7,037 nt of DNA from Promethearchaeota archaeon (GCA_014729055.1 WJKO01000031.1:1-7037), one strand, 5' to 3'. Shown: positions 1 through 7,020, numbered from the stretch's first letter. The notes: generated from the sequence alone by a model not told the origin. Numbers and translations: made by a program.

Positions 1-1860
1 ATACTATCGAGGACAAATTATTTAATAATGCTAGCAAGTTCGGGTAGGTTAGGTCTGGTAAATCGGGAAATAGAAATTCCAGTGTATTTATGCGACTCAC
101 TTGCTACAAGAACAGAGCGAGTTTTGGTGGGTGAAGTTTGCAAGTTGCATACAAAAGGTGGGGATTTTCTAATTCATAAAGAATTGGTCGAAGGTGGAAT
201 TATAACTGATGTTTTAGATATTTTTTATGACTCTTTATCTAGGTTAGATAATTGGGATTCAGTAAATAATATCCTAAAAAAAGAAATTCTAAATCTTCAG
301 CAATATCATTCAAATATTAAGGTAAATCTCAAAGAATTATATAATAACTTGAAAAAACACCAAGAAGAAGAGCGAGAGCGCATTTGGTGTAAATTATTAA
401 AAAATGCTTTTGCACCTTTGCTTAAAGGTAAATTTGATTTTATTATTGGCAATCCGCCGTGGATAAATTGGCAACATTTACCAAGAGAATATCGAAAATA
501 TAACACCAAGCTATGGAAAGAATATAAACTTTTTACTTTAAAGGGAATGGATGCAATTTTAGGAGGTAGTAGAAAAGATCTGTCAATGCTTTTTACCTAT
601 ATCTGCGCTGATCGGTATCTAAACAAGAACGGGCGTTTAGCATTTCTTATTACTTTTACAGTTCTTAGAAGCAAAGCAGGAGGTGGATTTCGAGAGATGA
701 GGTTTAAAAAGGAAAACTATAAAATAGTTGAAATTCACGATTATCAATTACTGCAACCATTTGAAGGTGCTAATAACCAAACGGGGTTTATTATAATTGA
801 CAAGGGAAAGAAAACTGAATTTCCAATTCCAACCACAGTTTGGAAAAAAAGCGGTCCACTTGATTATGATCATCAATGGGAACAGGCGAAAAGATATCTT
901 GAAGCAGAGTATAAATATGGATATAAGTTACGGGATGATTTAAAGGGTGCTCCTTTTATATTTTTAAAAAAAGAAGAGATACGGCTTAAAAAATTATTAA
1001 AAGATTCATATTATACTGCTCGAGAAGGGGTCAATCCGCTGGGTGCTCAAGGAATCTATATAGTGAAAGTGAATCGGCAAAATCAAAATGTGATTTATAT
1101 AAAAAATCAAGGTAATGTAGGTAGAAAAAAGTTTCCTCAAGTTCTTCATAAAATTGAACCAAATCTCTTATATCCGGTTGTAATGAGTAGCGCAGTTACT
1201 AAGATTCCGTGGAAAGTTAATTTAGATACAAATGATCCGTTATACATTATTATGTCTCAAAATCCAAATGAACAAAAGGGTATAAGAAAAAGAATAATGA
1301 AAAATAAATATCCTCTAACTCTCAAGTATTTAGAGCATTTTAAGGAAAGGCTTAATGGACGACCTGGTTATAAACGGTATTTTATGAGAAAAGGAGGACA
1401 TAAAGTAGCACCATTTTATTCGATGTTTAATGTTACAACGGATACGTTTAAACCATTTAAAGTAATATGGAAGCGGATGGGAAACTATTTATCTGTTTGC
1501 GTAGTAAATTCTTTAAACACGCCACATTTAGGCAGTAAATTATTGATACCGCTGGATATCTATGCTTTTGTTCCATGTGATACCCTTAGTGAAGCTCATT
1601 ATGTATGTGGTATTATGAATTCTAAAAAAGTGCGCCAGCTTCTTTCAATTGTTACAGATCCTGGGAAAAGTTTTGCATCGCCTAACATATTGAACTTCCT
1701 CAATATTCAGAAATATAATAAGGAGCAAACAATTCATCGTAAAATCGCTGAATTATCTAAAAAAATAGATAACTATGTTAATATTGAAGGAAACGATGAG
1801 ATTCCTACAAATTTTATGGAAGAATTAGATGAATTAGTTGAAAAATATTATCATGTTTGA
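1..1860 (+). CDS. N6-adenine DNA methyltransferase, Eco57I/type IIG-like, 5' partial
   Basis: This is the C-terminal part of a large DNA adenine methyltransferase that would transfer methyl from S-adenosylmethionine to N6 of adenine. The frame is open to base 1, and the residues before the first ATG (base 28) read SRTNYLIML, followed by EIPVYLCDSL. That matches the stretch after motif I in Eco57I-like enzymes, so the gene starts outside the window and ATG 28 is internal. Motif IV, NPPW, is at 451-462 inside FDFIIGNPPWINW. The next block (about 577-710, DLSMLFTYICADRYLNKNG) is the usual helix and strand before the C-terminal part. From about 1015 the sequence resembles a TaqI-like target-recognition domain, ending in a basic helical tail. 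A charged helical stretch (about 260-410) precedes NPPW. Motif I and any nuclease domain would lie upstream and cannot be seen, so type IIG, BREX PglX-like and solitary methylase remain possible. No other defence gene is visible. Confidence 0.92.
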   Translation: MLSRTNYLIMLASSGRLGLVNREIEIPVYLCDSLATRTERVLVGEVCKLHTKGGDFLIHKELVEGGIITDVLDIFYDSLSRLDNWDSVNNILKKEILNLQQYHSNIKVNLKELYNNLKKHQEEERERIWCKLLKNAFAPLLKGKFDFIIGNPPWINWQHLPREYRKYNTKLWKEYKLFTLKGMDAILGGSRKDLSMLFTYICADRYLNKNGRLAFLITFTVLRSKAGGGFREMRFKKENYKIVEIHDYQLLQPFEGANNQTGFIIIDKGKKTEFPIPTTVWKKSGPLDYDHQWEQAKRYLEAEYKYGYKLRDDLKGAPFIFLKKEEIRLKKLLKDSYYTAREGVNPLGAQGIYIVKVNRQNQNVIYIKNQGNVGRKKFPQVLHKIEPNLLYPVVMSSAVTKIPWKVNLDTNDPLYIIMSQNPNEQKGIRKRIMKNKYPLTLKYLEHFKERLNGRPGYKRYFMRKGGHKVAPFYSMFNVTTDTFKPFKVIWKRMGNYLSVCVVNSLNTPHLGSKLLIPLDIYAFVPCDTLSEAHYVCGIMNSKKVRQLLSIVTDPGKSFASPNILNFLNIQKYNKEQTIHRKIAELSKKIDNYVNIEGNDEIPTNFMEELDELVEKYYHV

Positions 1861-1875
1861 TCACATAGACATAAC

Positions 1876-1883
1876 CTTATAAT
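1876..1883 (+). promoter_or_regulatory. candidate TATA box / -10 element for the M28 gene
   Basis: The 44-base gap between the methyltransferase stop and the peptidase ATG contains CTTATAAT. Its centre is about 25 bases before the ATG at 1905, the distance expected of an archaeal TATA box for a leaderless transcript. No Shine-Dalgarno sequence precedes this ATG, which fits that reading. The same bases contain a perfect bacterial -10 hexamer TATAAT (1878-1883), with only a poor -35 (TTTGAT, 1856-1861). In AT-rich DNA such a match can arise by chance. Confidence 0.35.
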
Positions 1884-1904
1884 TTCCTTGACTAATTATT
1901 CATC

Positions 1905-3140
1905 ATGGAAACAGACAAAAAAATCCATAACCAATTAAGAAATTTCATCAGCGAAATTTGCAACGAGATTGGTCCAAGAGTGCCTTGTAGCGATAATGAA
2001 CGAAAAACAGCAGAACTACTAATGGAAAAGTTACGAAAACATACACAATATGTGCAAATCGAGGACTTCACCACACATCGAGGGGCTTATAAAGCCGCAT
2101 TTCGAATTCCAATGATTCTCTATATTACGATTGTCATAACGTATTGGACTATTCCACTCGTAAACATGATTATTTCACTAATTTCATTCATAATTTTGTT
2201 TGGAGAGATGGCAATGGCGTTTGAAATTATTGATTTTTTGTTTCCGAAGAAAATGTCACAGAATCTAATTACGAAGATGGTATTAAAAAGCAATCAAGAG
2301 GTGCTTGGAGCAGGGGATAGAAGTTTAGTTATTATTGGAAGCCATATTGATTCCAATTGGGAGTTTCCATTATTTAGAAAGATTGGAATCCTCTCAACGA
2401 TCGTTATTGCTATCAATGTTATCTTTCAAGCGCTTCTACTTATTAACCTTATATTGAAGAATATTCTCATTGGATATAATAAAGCAGAGATATTGCATGA
2501 GTTTGACCGGGTCTTTTATTGGATTCTTGTTATAGGTATTATTCCTGCAGTAGTACAGCTTTTTTTTATTATTTCAAATAGACCCGTTATGGGTGCTAAC
2601 GATAATCTTTCCGGAGTCGCTGTCTGTTATGAATTAATAAAATATTTTTCTCAAAGCGGAACATGTCTTGACAATATAGAACTCTGGGTTTGTTTTTACG
2701 GCTGTGAGGAAATTGGATCAAAAGGAAGCAAAGCATTTATTAAAAAGCATTATAGAGAAATAAAGAATGCCATAGTCGTCAATGTGGATATGGTCGGAAA
2801 TACTGGCTCTAAACTAATTATCGACACTTCAGAGGTCTTTGGAACGGTAAAAATGGACAAAAATTTAATAGAAATGATAGAAGATACAGCTCGAAATCTC
2901 GATATCCCGATAAAAAAAGGGGCAGCAACTGCATTCACGGATTCTATGAGTTTTGCACGTAATGGGATCAAATGTGTCTCTCTGGTATCATTGCCTGTAT
3001 CATCGAAGAAATTTTATTACCACACTCGGGAAGATACATTAGATAATATGGATTTTACAAACTTAATGCATAGCAGAAACTTACTGATAAAAGTTTTAAC
3101 GAATTTAGATAAAGATTTAGATTCAGATTTAGACAAATAA
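1905..3140 (+). CDS. membrane-embedded M28 family zinc aminopeptidase
   Basis: A 411-residue metallopeptidase with all M28 co-catalytic zinc residues in order: H147 with D149 (SHIDS), D233 (GANDNLSG), the base/ligand pair E268-E269 (GCEEIGSKGS), D295 (NVDMVGN) and H373 (YYHTREDT). FTDSMSF (344-350) is the usual substrate-pocket region. M28 enzymes mostly remove N-terminal amino acids; the substrate here is unknown. There is no signal peptide. A hydrophobic stretch at 68-112 looks like a two-helix hairpin, and two more segments (about 160-184 and 203-224) sit between ligands H147 and D233, which are about 12 residues apart in soluble relatives. An even number of spans keeps all catalytic parts on one side. 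Basic residues flank the hairpins on that side, suggesting it is cytoplasmic (inference). The C-terminus is a DLD(K/S) repeat. The ATG lacks a Shine-Dalgarno site; no better in-frame start was seen. Confidence 0.92.
   Translation: METDKKIHNQLRNFISEICNEIGPRVPCSDNERKTAELLMEKLRKHTQYVQIEDFTTHRGAYKAAFRIPMILYITIVITYWTIPLVNMIISLISFIILFGEMAMAFEIIDFLFPKKMSQNLITKMVLKSNQEVLGAGDRSLVIIGSHIDSNWEFPLFRKIGILSTIVIAINVIFQALLLINLILKNILIGYNKAEILHEFDRVFYWILVIGIIPAVVQLFFIISNRPVMGANDNLSGVAVCYELIKYFSQSGTCLDNIELWVCFYGCEEIGSKGSKAFIKKHYREIKNAIVVNVDMVGNTGSKLIIDTSEVFGTVKMDKNLIEMIEDTARNLDIPIKKGAATAFTDSMSFARNGIKCVSLVSLPVSSKKFYYHTREDTLDNMDFTNLMHSRNLLIKVLTNLDKDLDSDLDK
3102..3137 (+). repeat. three tandem 12-base units at the 3' end of the M28 gene
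   Basis: Three adjacent 12-base units (3102-3113, 3114-3125, 3126-3137) share the core ATTTAGA and encode NLDK, DLDS and DLDK, followed directly by the stop codon. The units differ by a few bases, so the array is not freshly duplicated. The unit is a multiple of three, so gain or loss of a copy would keep the frame and only change the length of the acidic tail. Confidence 0.8.
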
Positions 3141-3227
3141 TTACTTTCATTTCTTATTGTATCCAAACAAAAGCATTTTAATTATTGCGATTAAATTAAA
3201 ATTAGATTGAAAAGCTAGATTCAATTG
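3141..3227. other. intergenic spacer with T-rich start and a short inverted repeat
   Basis: The spacer starts with a pyrimidine-rich stretch (3141-3156) right after the M28 stop codon. This could act as an archaeal-style T-rich terminator, but there is no hairpin. An AT-rich block (3189-3204) is the likeliest place for a promoter of the FAD/Fe-S operon, although no convincing TATA or -35/-10 pair stands out. An inverted repeat ATTGAA / TTCAAT (3206-3211 and 3220-3225, 8-base loop) lies just before the ribosome binding site. The same stretch holds TAGATT as a direct repeat, at 3203-3208 and 3216-3221. A regulatory role is only a guess. Confidence 0.4.
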
Positions 3228-3234
3228 TTAGGAG
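3228..3234 (+). promoter_or_regulatory. Shine-Dalgarno site deciding the FAD gene start
   Basis: TTAGGAG lies eight bases before the ATG at 3243, an ideal spacing. This favours ATG 3243 over an in-frame TTG at 3225, which lies upstream of this site and has no such site of its own. The protein therefore starts MALYDELAS and has 491 residues. Confidence 0.8.
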
Positions 3235-3242
3235 CACTAAAT

Positions 3243-4718
3243 ATGGCATTATATGATGAACTTGCTTCAGTTGTAGGGCAGAAATATTGCACTGATAAGG
3301 ATTATATATGTGTATCGTATTCAAGAGGTTTGGATCCTGTATTACCGGAGATTATTCCCCAAATTGCATTACGACCCGAAAACACAGAAGAAGTCCAACA
3401 AATAGTTGAAATTTGTAACAAATATGAAACCCCTTTATTGCCAAGAGGCGGAGGATGTGGTCTAATGGGAGGCAGCAAACCGATCAGTGAGGATACAGTT
3501 CTCTTAGACCTTTCACGGATGAAAAGAATAATTAATATCGATGAAGACAACCACGTTGTTACTGCTCAAGCGGGGATCAGTTGGTCGCAACTAAATTCAG
3601 TTCTTTTTGATAAAGGATTCTATACGGGGAATATGGGGCCTGGTTCAGGATTAAACGCAGCAATTGGTGGTGGTATGTCCCATCATTCGGGCGGTGGAGG
3701 TGGATGTGCAAAATATGGCAAATGCACTGATAATTGCGTCGGATTAGAAATAGTTCTCGGAAATGGAGAACTTATCACCTTTGGTTCTCAGGAAAACCAG
3801 TTTGTTGAAAAACCATATTGTAAGTTAGGTTTAGGACCAGATCTCATGGGTATTTTTTTAGGGGATAACGGTACTATGGGGATAAAAACAACAGTTTCAC
3901 TTAAAATCTATCCCAAACCGCCTTATTTCAGCGGAAAAACATGGCATGTCAAGGATCATAGTTACGATTATACACAAAAAATGATTATAGAAATGGTAGA
4001 TAAAGGTTGGTCTAAAGATCTAGGTATTTATGATTTCTTCTTTACACACCCTCCTTCAGTGATGGGGATTACAACGGACAATTTAATCAAGAGTTGGGGT
4101 GATATATCCGGCGGTGTCGTTTCTTATGTTCATGAAGCGTTTGATCAGCAAGTACTTGAAAGAAATGCCGAAATATTAGAGAACATTGCAAAAAAACATT
4201 CCCAAAAAGAACTTGGACCAAGTCCAGAGGAGGGAAACGTAGCAGAATGGTTCTACGGCGAGCAAGGTCACTGGCAATTTTATCACCAACTATTTTCATT
4301 GATGGGACCTGACTTTTTCGCATGCACGACCGAAGTAATGGTGCCAATCAGTCGGTTTCCAGAAATATTACGAAAAATTGATGAATGGGAAGAAGATAAA
4401 CGTGAAGAACTATTCGAATGCGACGCAGAGTCTGGGGTGTCTCACGTTGTTATGCTTAACCATAATAGTTGTTATATCGGATCGGGATTAGCAGCAACAC
4501 ATGAACCCGATTATAAAGAAGACGTAATAGAATTATGGAAAGATCAATTAGAAATGCTTTCAAAAACCGGCGCTTGTTTATATATGTGCGGTCAAATAGG
4601 TTCTCAAGTGTTGGTTGATTCCAACATTTACGAACCAAACTTTTACAATTTCATGAAAAATATTAAAAAAATCTGTGATCCTAATGGGATAATTAGCCCT
4701 GGAAAATTCAGATTGTAG
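3243..4718 (+). CDS. FAD-linked oxidoreductase, GlcD/lactate dehydrogenase-like
   Basis: A 491-residue flavoprotein of the PCMH/VAO fold, of the glycolate, D-lactate and related 2-hydroxyacid dehydrogenase kind. The FAD domain (about 35-225) shows RGGGCGLMGG (68-77), the pyrophosphate-binding region AIGGGMSHHSGG (140-151) and GDNGTMGI (207-214). The C-terminal substrate domain (about 230-491) ends in the diagnostic CDPNGIISPGKF. The length is normal and both ends are intact. No membrane segment or signal peptide is seen, so it is probably cytoplasmic. The next gene, 13 bases downstream, encodes an HdrD/GlcF-type Fe-S protein, the usual electron acceptor subunit for this family, so the two probably form one complex. 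The substrate cannot be read from the sequence. Unusual are 14 cysteines, including C155, C161 and C165 close together at the loop following the GGG motif, and C72 in place of the common Thr of RGGGTGL. Confidence 0.93.
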   Translation: MALYDELASVVGQKYCTDKDYICVSYSRGLDPVLPEIIPQIALRPENTEEVQQIVEICNKYETPLLPRGGGCGLMGGSKPISEDTVLLDLSRMKRIINIDEDNHVVTAQAGISWSQLNSVLFDKGFYTGNMGPGSGLNAAIGGGMSHHSGGGGGCAKYGKCTDNCVGLEIVLGNGELITFGSQENQFVEKPYCKLGLGPDLMGIFLGDNGTMGIKTTVSLKIYPKPPYFSGKTWHVKDHSYDYTQKMIIEMVDKGWSKDLGIYDFFFTHPPSVMGITTDNLIKSWGDISGGVVSYVHEAFDQQVLERNAEILENIAKKHSQKELGPSPEEGNVAEWFYGEQGHWQFYHQLFSLMGPDFFACTTEVMVPISRFPEILRKIDEWEEDKREELFECDAESGVSHVVMLNHNSCYIGSGLAATHEPDYKEDVIELWKDQLEMLSKTGACLYMCGQIGSQVLVDSNIYEPNFYNFMKNIKKICDPNGIISPGKFRL

Positions 4719-4723
4719 GAGAG
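4717..4723 (+). promoter_or_regulatory. ribosome binding site overlapping the FAD gene stop
   Basis: AGGAGAG overlaps the last bases of the preceding TAG stop codon and lies eight bases before ATG 4732. The overlap implies co-transcription and probably translational coupling of the two subunits, consistent with a fixed-ratio complex. Confidence 0.8.
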
Positions 4724-4731
4724 TTATCAGA

Positions 4732-5961
4732 ATGTCTGAAAAGAAGGAAAGATTCAGAAGAATAAGAGATTTAGAAGAAAATATACTATCATGTGTCGCA
4801 GTGGGCGATTGTAAGGGGGCATATAAAGGACCATACAGTGATCCCATTCTTACATCCTCTTGTATAAATCGTGACCATGGTTCTGGTTTTGAGGTTAATT
4901 TTGCACGCGGACGATTTACATTGTGTAGAGCTTTATTAGACGGGAAGATTGAACCAAGTGAAGGAATGGCAGAGGTGGTTTATCAATGTACATTATGTGG
5001 ATCGTGTCGCGAAGTCTGTAATAACTGTAAAAATCCAGATATGGTCATAAATGCGAGAGAAAACATCGAAGATCACGTGGATATTTGGGAATCCTTAAGG
5101 GCCGATTTAGTAGATGCAGGTGTTGCGCCTTTACCTAGGCATAAAGAGATATTTGAACACCAAAGAACAGAACATAATCCGTATATGGAAAAACATGCAG
5201 AAAGATGGAACTGGTTAGCGGATAAAGCTGACTATTTCAAACCAAACGGTGATTATCTTTTTTTCGTGGGATGCACATCTGCTTATAGATTAACTGATAT
5301 CGCTAAGATATTCCTTGAAATAGCGAAGAAAAGTAATTTTTCTCTTTCATTAGCAAAAGAGGAATGGTGTTGCGGATCGGTGAATTTTAGAACGGGTGTA
5401 GAAGATCTCGGTATTGAGACCGCTAAACACAATTTTGAAACATTTAAGAAATTAGGAATCAAAAAGATAGTTGCAACATGTGCAGGATGTTATCGGACAC
5501 TTAAAATTGACTACCCAAAATGGATAGATGACTGGGATTTCGAAGTATTCCATGCAATTGAAGTTATTGATCAAGAGATTCAATCTGGAAACATAAAAAT
5601 TAAAAACAAGATACCAGGGAAGATGACCTATCACGACCCCTGTCATTTAGGAAGGCATAACGATCTTTATGAAGCACCTCGAAGAGTTGCTGCGGCAATA
5701 GCAAAGGATGGATTGGTTGAGATGCGGAGAAATAGAGCAAATGCATTTTGTTGCGGGGCGGGGGGCGGAGTAAAATCAGGATTCCCGGATCTTGCATTAG
5801 AAGTAGCAGTTGAGCGAATTCATGAAGCTGAGGAAACAGAAGCTGAATGGTTAGTCAATTGTTGTCCCTTTTGTTTGGGAAATTTAGGCGACGCAGCAAA
5901 AGCAGCCAGTTCGAGTTTAAAAGTCGTCGATTTATTAGATCTTGTAAATAAAGCGATTTAA
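4732..5961 (+). CDS. Fe-S protein with two CCG domains, HdrD/GlcF-like
   Basis: A 409-residue electron-transfer protein. The N-terminal part resembles a double 4Fe-4S ferredoxin domain: the second site is complete (C86, C89, C92, C96, with an extra C99). The first has C21, C27 and C44, with V24 where the second cysteine of CxxCxxC is expected. The family's linking segment ARGRFTLCRALLDGKIEPSE (58-77) lies between them. Two full CCG domains follow: C181, C213-C214, C250, C253; and C304, C340-C341 (CCGAGGG), C377-C378, C381. In HdrB/HdrD such domains bind noncubane Fe-S clusters and handle disulfide or electron-transfer chemistry. No transmembrane helix is present, so no direct membrane anchor is seen. 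The likely role is to take electrons from the FAD subunit encoded just upstream and pass them to a quinone, electron-transfer flavoprotein or thiol carrier; which one is unknown. The start is supported by a strong ribosome binding site. Confidence 0.93.
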   Translation: MSEKKERFRRIRDLEENILSCVAVGDCKGAYKGPYSDPILTSSCINRDHGSGFEVNFARGRFTLCRALLDGKIEPSEGMAEVVYQCTLCGSCREVCNNCKNPDMVINARENIEDHVDIWESLRADLVDAGVAPLPRHKEIFEHQRTEHNPYMEKHAERWNWLADKADYFKPNGDYLFFVGCTSAYRLTDIAKIFLEIAKKSNFSLSLAKEEWCCGSVNFRTGVEDLGIETAKHNFETFKKLGIKKIVATCAGCYRTLKIDYPKWIDDWDFEVFHAIEVIDQEIQSGNIKIKNKIPGKMTYHDPCHLGRHNDLYEAPRRVAAAIAKDGLVEMRRNRANAFCCGAGGGVKSGFPDLALEVAVERIHEAEETEAEWLVNCCPFCLGNLGDAAKAASSSLKVVDLLDLVNKAI

Positions 5962-6005
5962 ACTTCAATTTCAATATTTCATCCTTTGAATCTGAAGGTT
6001 ACGCT
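5962..6005. other. convergent intergenic gap without a clear terminator
   Basis: The rightward Fe-S gene and the leftward epimerase end 44 bases apart. The only structure is a weak five-base stem, TGAAG (5993-5997) with CTTCA (6004-6008) around a six-base loop, which overlaps the epimerase stop codon and has no T-tract on either strand. Termination therefore probably relies on short T-rich signals or on a factor rather than on an intrinsic hairpin. Confidence 0.5.
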
Positions 6006-7010
6006 TCAAATATAGCCGTTTTCTTTAAACCAATCTACTTGTTCTTTAATCGCAAGTCGAAGATTTGTCTTAGGCATTTTTAGTTCATTCCAAGCTTTTG
6101 AGCAATCAAATTGTCGATATCCCGCCGCTGCTACACTCTCCATAGGCGTTTCGGGATGACTATGCTTGAAGTTAACCGAGATGAATTCATCAAAAAACGC
6201 AAACATTTTTGCAAGAATAACGGGGAAACTAAAGCTTGGTGCTTTTTTACCCGTGACATCACCTGCCAGTCTCAAGAAGTCTTTAAATGCCATATTTTTA
6301 TTACCGGCAATATAGCGTTCCCCAGGTTTACCATTTTCGATCGCCAATACATGTGCCATTGCAACATCTTTTACATGTACTATATTTAATCTCGTATCTA
6401 CAAATCCTGGCATCTTATCGTTCATGAAGTCCCTAATTATTCTACCTGTTGGAGTTGGTTTTATGTCAAATGGACCTATTGGCACAGTGGGTAATATTGA
6501 ACATGTTGGCAATCCCTTTTCATTCCATTTTCTAGCAAGAAGCTCCCCTAAATATTTCGATCGCTTATAATGACCTGGCAACTCAAATGGACGTGCGAAT
6601 TTTGATTCATCAGCAATTTCATTACCATCAACACCTACTGCACTCTCGGAACTCGTGAACACTACCTTTTTGACCCCAATATTCTTTGCCGCTTTCATTA
6701 ACCGATCGGTTGCCCAGACATTAACTTCATACATTTTGCGGATATCGTTCGGATCTGCCCAAAACCACATCGGCATCCAAAGATATATTGCACCATTATG
6801 GATAACATAATCGCAATCTTGCATAGCCATTCGGACAGAATCTATATCTCGTAAATCACCGTATTTAAACTCAATCGGCAATTCTTTAATCGTAGAAAGG
6901 TCAGACGTTTTCCTGACAAAGGCTACCACTTTATAATTCTTTTCCAAGGCTGCTCGTACAATATTTGAACCTATAAACCCGTTTGCACCAGTTATCATTA
7001 CTCGCGCCAA
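6006..7010 (-). CDS. HpnA-like NAD(P)-dependent epimerase/reductase (extended SDR)
   Basis: A complete 334-residue extended short-chain dehydrogenase. The Rossmann nucleotide motif is TGANGFIG (7-14), GDLRD is at 51-55, and the catalytic residues are the Ser region TSSES (119-123), Y148 and K152 (YKRSK). R33 and K34 after the second strand hint at NADP(H). The block GPFDIKPTPTGRIIRDF (179-195) with MPGFVDTRLNIVHVKDVA (200-217) closely matches what I recall of HpnA, the hopanoid-associated sugar epimerase family; dihydroflavonol-4-reductase-like enzymes are the wider kin. The likely substrate is a nucleotide sugar or similar ketone, but no hopanoid gene is in view to support the pathway name. 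It is cytoplasmic, and convergent with the redox operon, so not part of it. The start is TTG at 7010: a TGA lies three codons upstream, and TTG gives MARVMITGANG, the usual N-terminal length; ATG 6998 would shorten it by four residues. Confidence 0.92.
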   Translation of the reverse strand: MARVMITGANGFIGSNIVRAALEKNYKVVAFVRKTSDLSTIKELPIEFKYGDLRDIDSVRMAMQDCDYVIHNGAIYLWMPMWFWADPNDIRKMYEVNVWATDRLMKAAKNIGVKKVVFTSSESAVGVDGNEIADESKFARPFELPGHYKRSKYLGELLARKWNEKGLPTCSILPTVPIGPFDIKPTPTGRIIRDFMNDKMPGFVDTRLNIVHVKDVAMAHVLAIENGKPGERYIAGNKNMAFKDFLRLAGDVTGKKAPSFSFPVILAKMFAFFDEFISVNFKHSHPETPMESVAAAGYRQFDCSKAWNELKMPKTNLRLAIKEQVDWFKENGYI

Positions 7011-7020
7011 AAATAATCAC

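Noticed and set aside
28..30. ATG at 28 as the start of the methyltransferase
   Set aside because: The frame is open to base 1, and the residues before this ATG (SRTNYLI) fit the conserved family sequence, so the ATG is internal to a longer gene.
3225..3242. TTG at 3225 as the start of the FAD gene, adding six residues
   Set aside because: The strong TTAGGAG site lies inside this extension at the right distance from ATG 3243, and the added residues match nothing expected at the family's N-terminus.
3697..3737. Fe-S cluster motif in the FAD protein as an established feature
   Set aside because: C-x5-C-x3-C with no fourth nearby cysteine is not a known cluster motif, so it is reported only as a finding.
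4456..4847. Leftward open frames across the FAD/Fe-S gene junction
   Set aside because: They are antisense to two genes with full family motifs, have no homologue-like motif, and would cover the ribosome binding site of the Fe-S gene.
5985..6010. Inverted repeat TTTGAA / TTCAAA as an intrinsic terminator between the convergent genes
   Set aside because: Only six A/T-rich pairs around a 14-base loop, with no T-tract on either strand, and it runs into the epimerase coding end.
6111..6389. Rightward open frame of 92 codons within the epimerase gene
   Set aside because: It lies wholly antisense to a well-supported SDR gene, has no recognisable motif and has an implausible composition.
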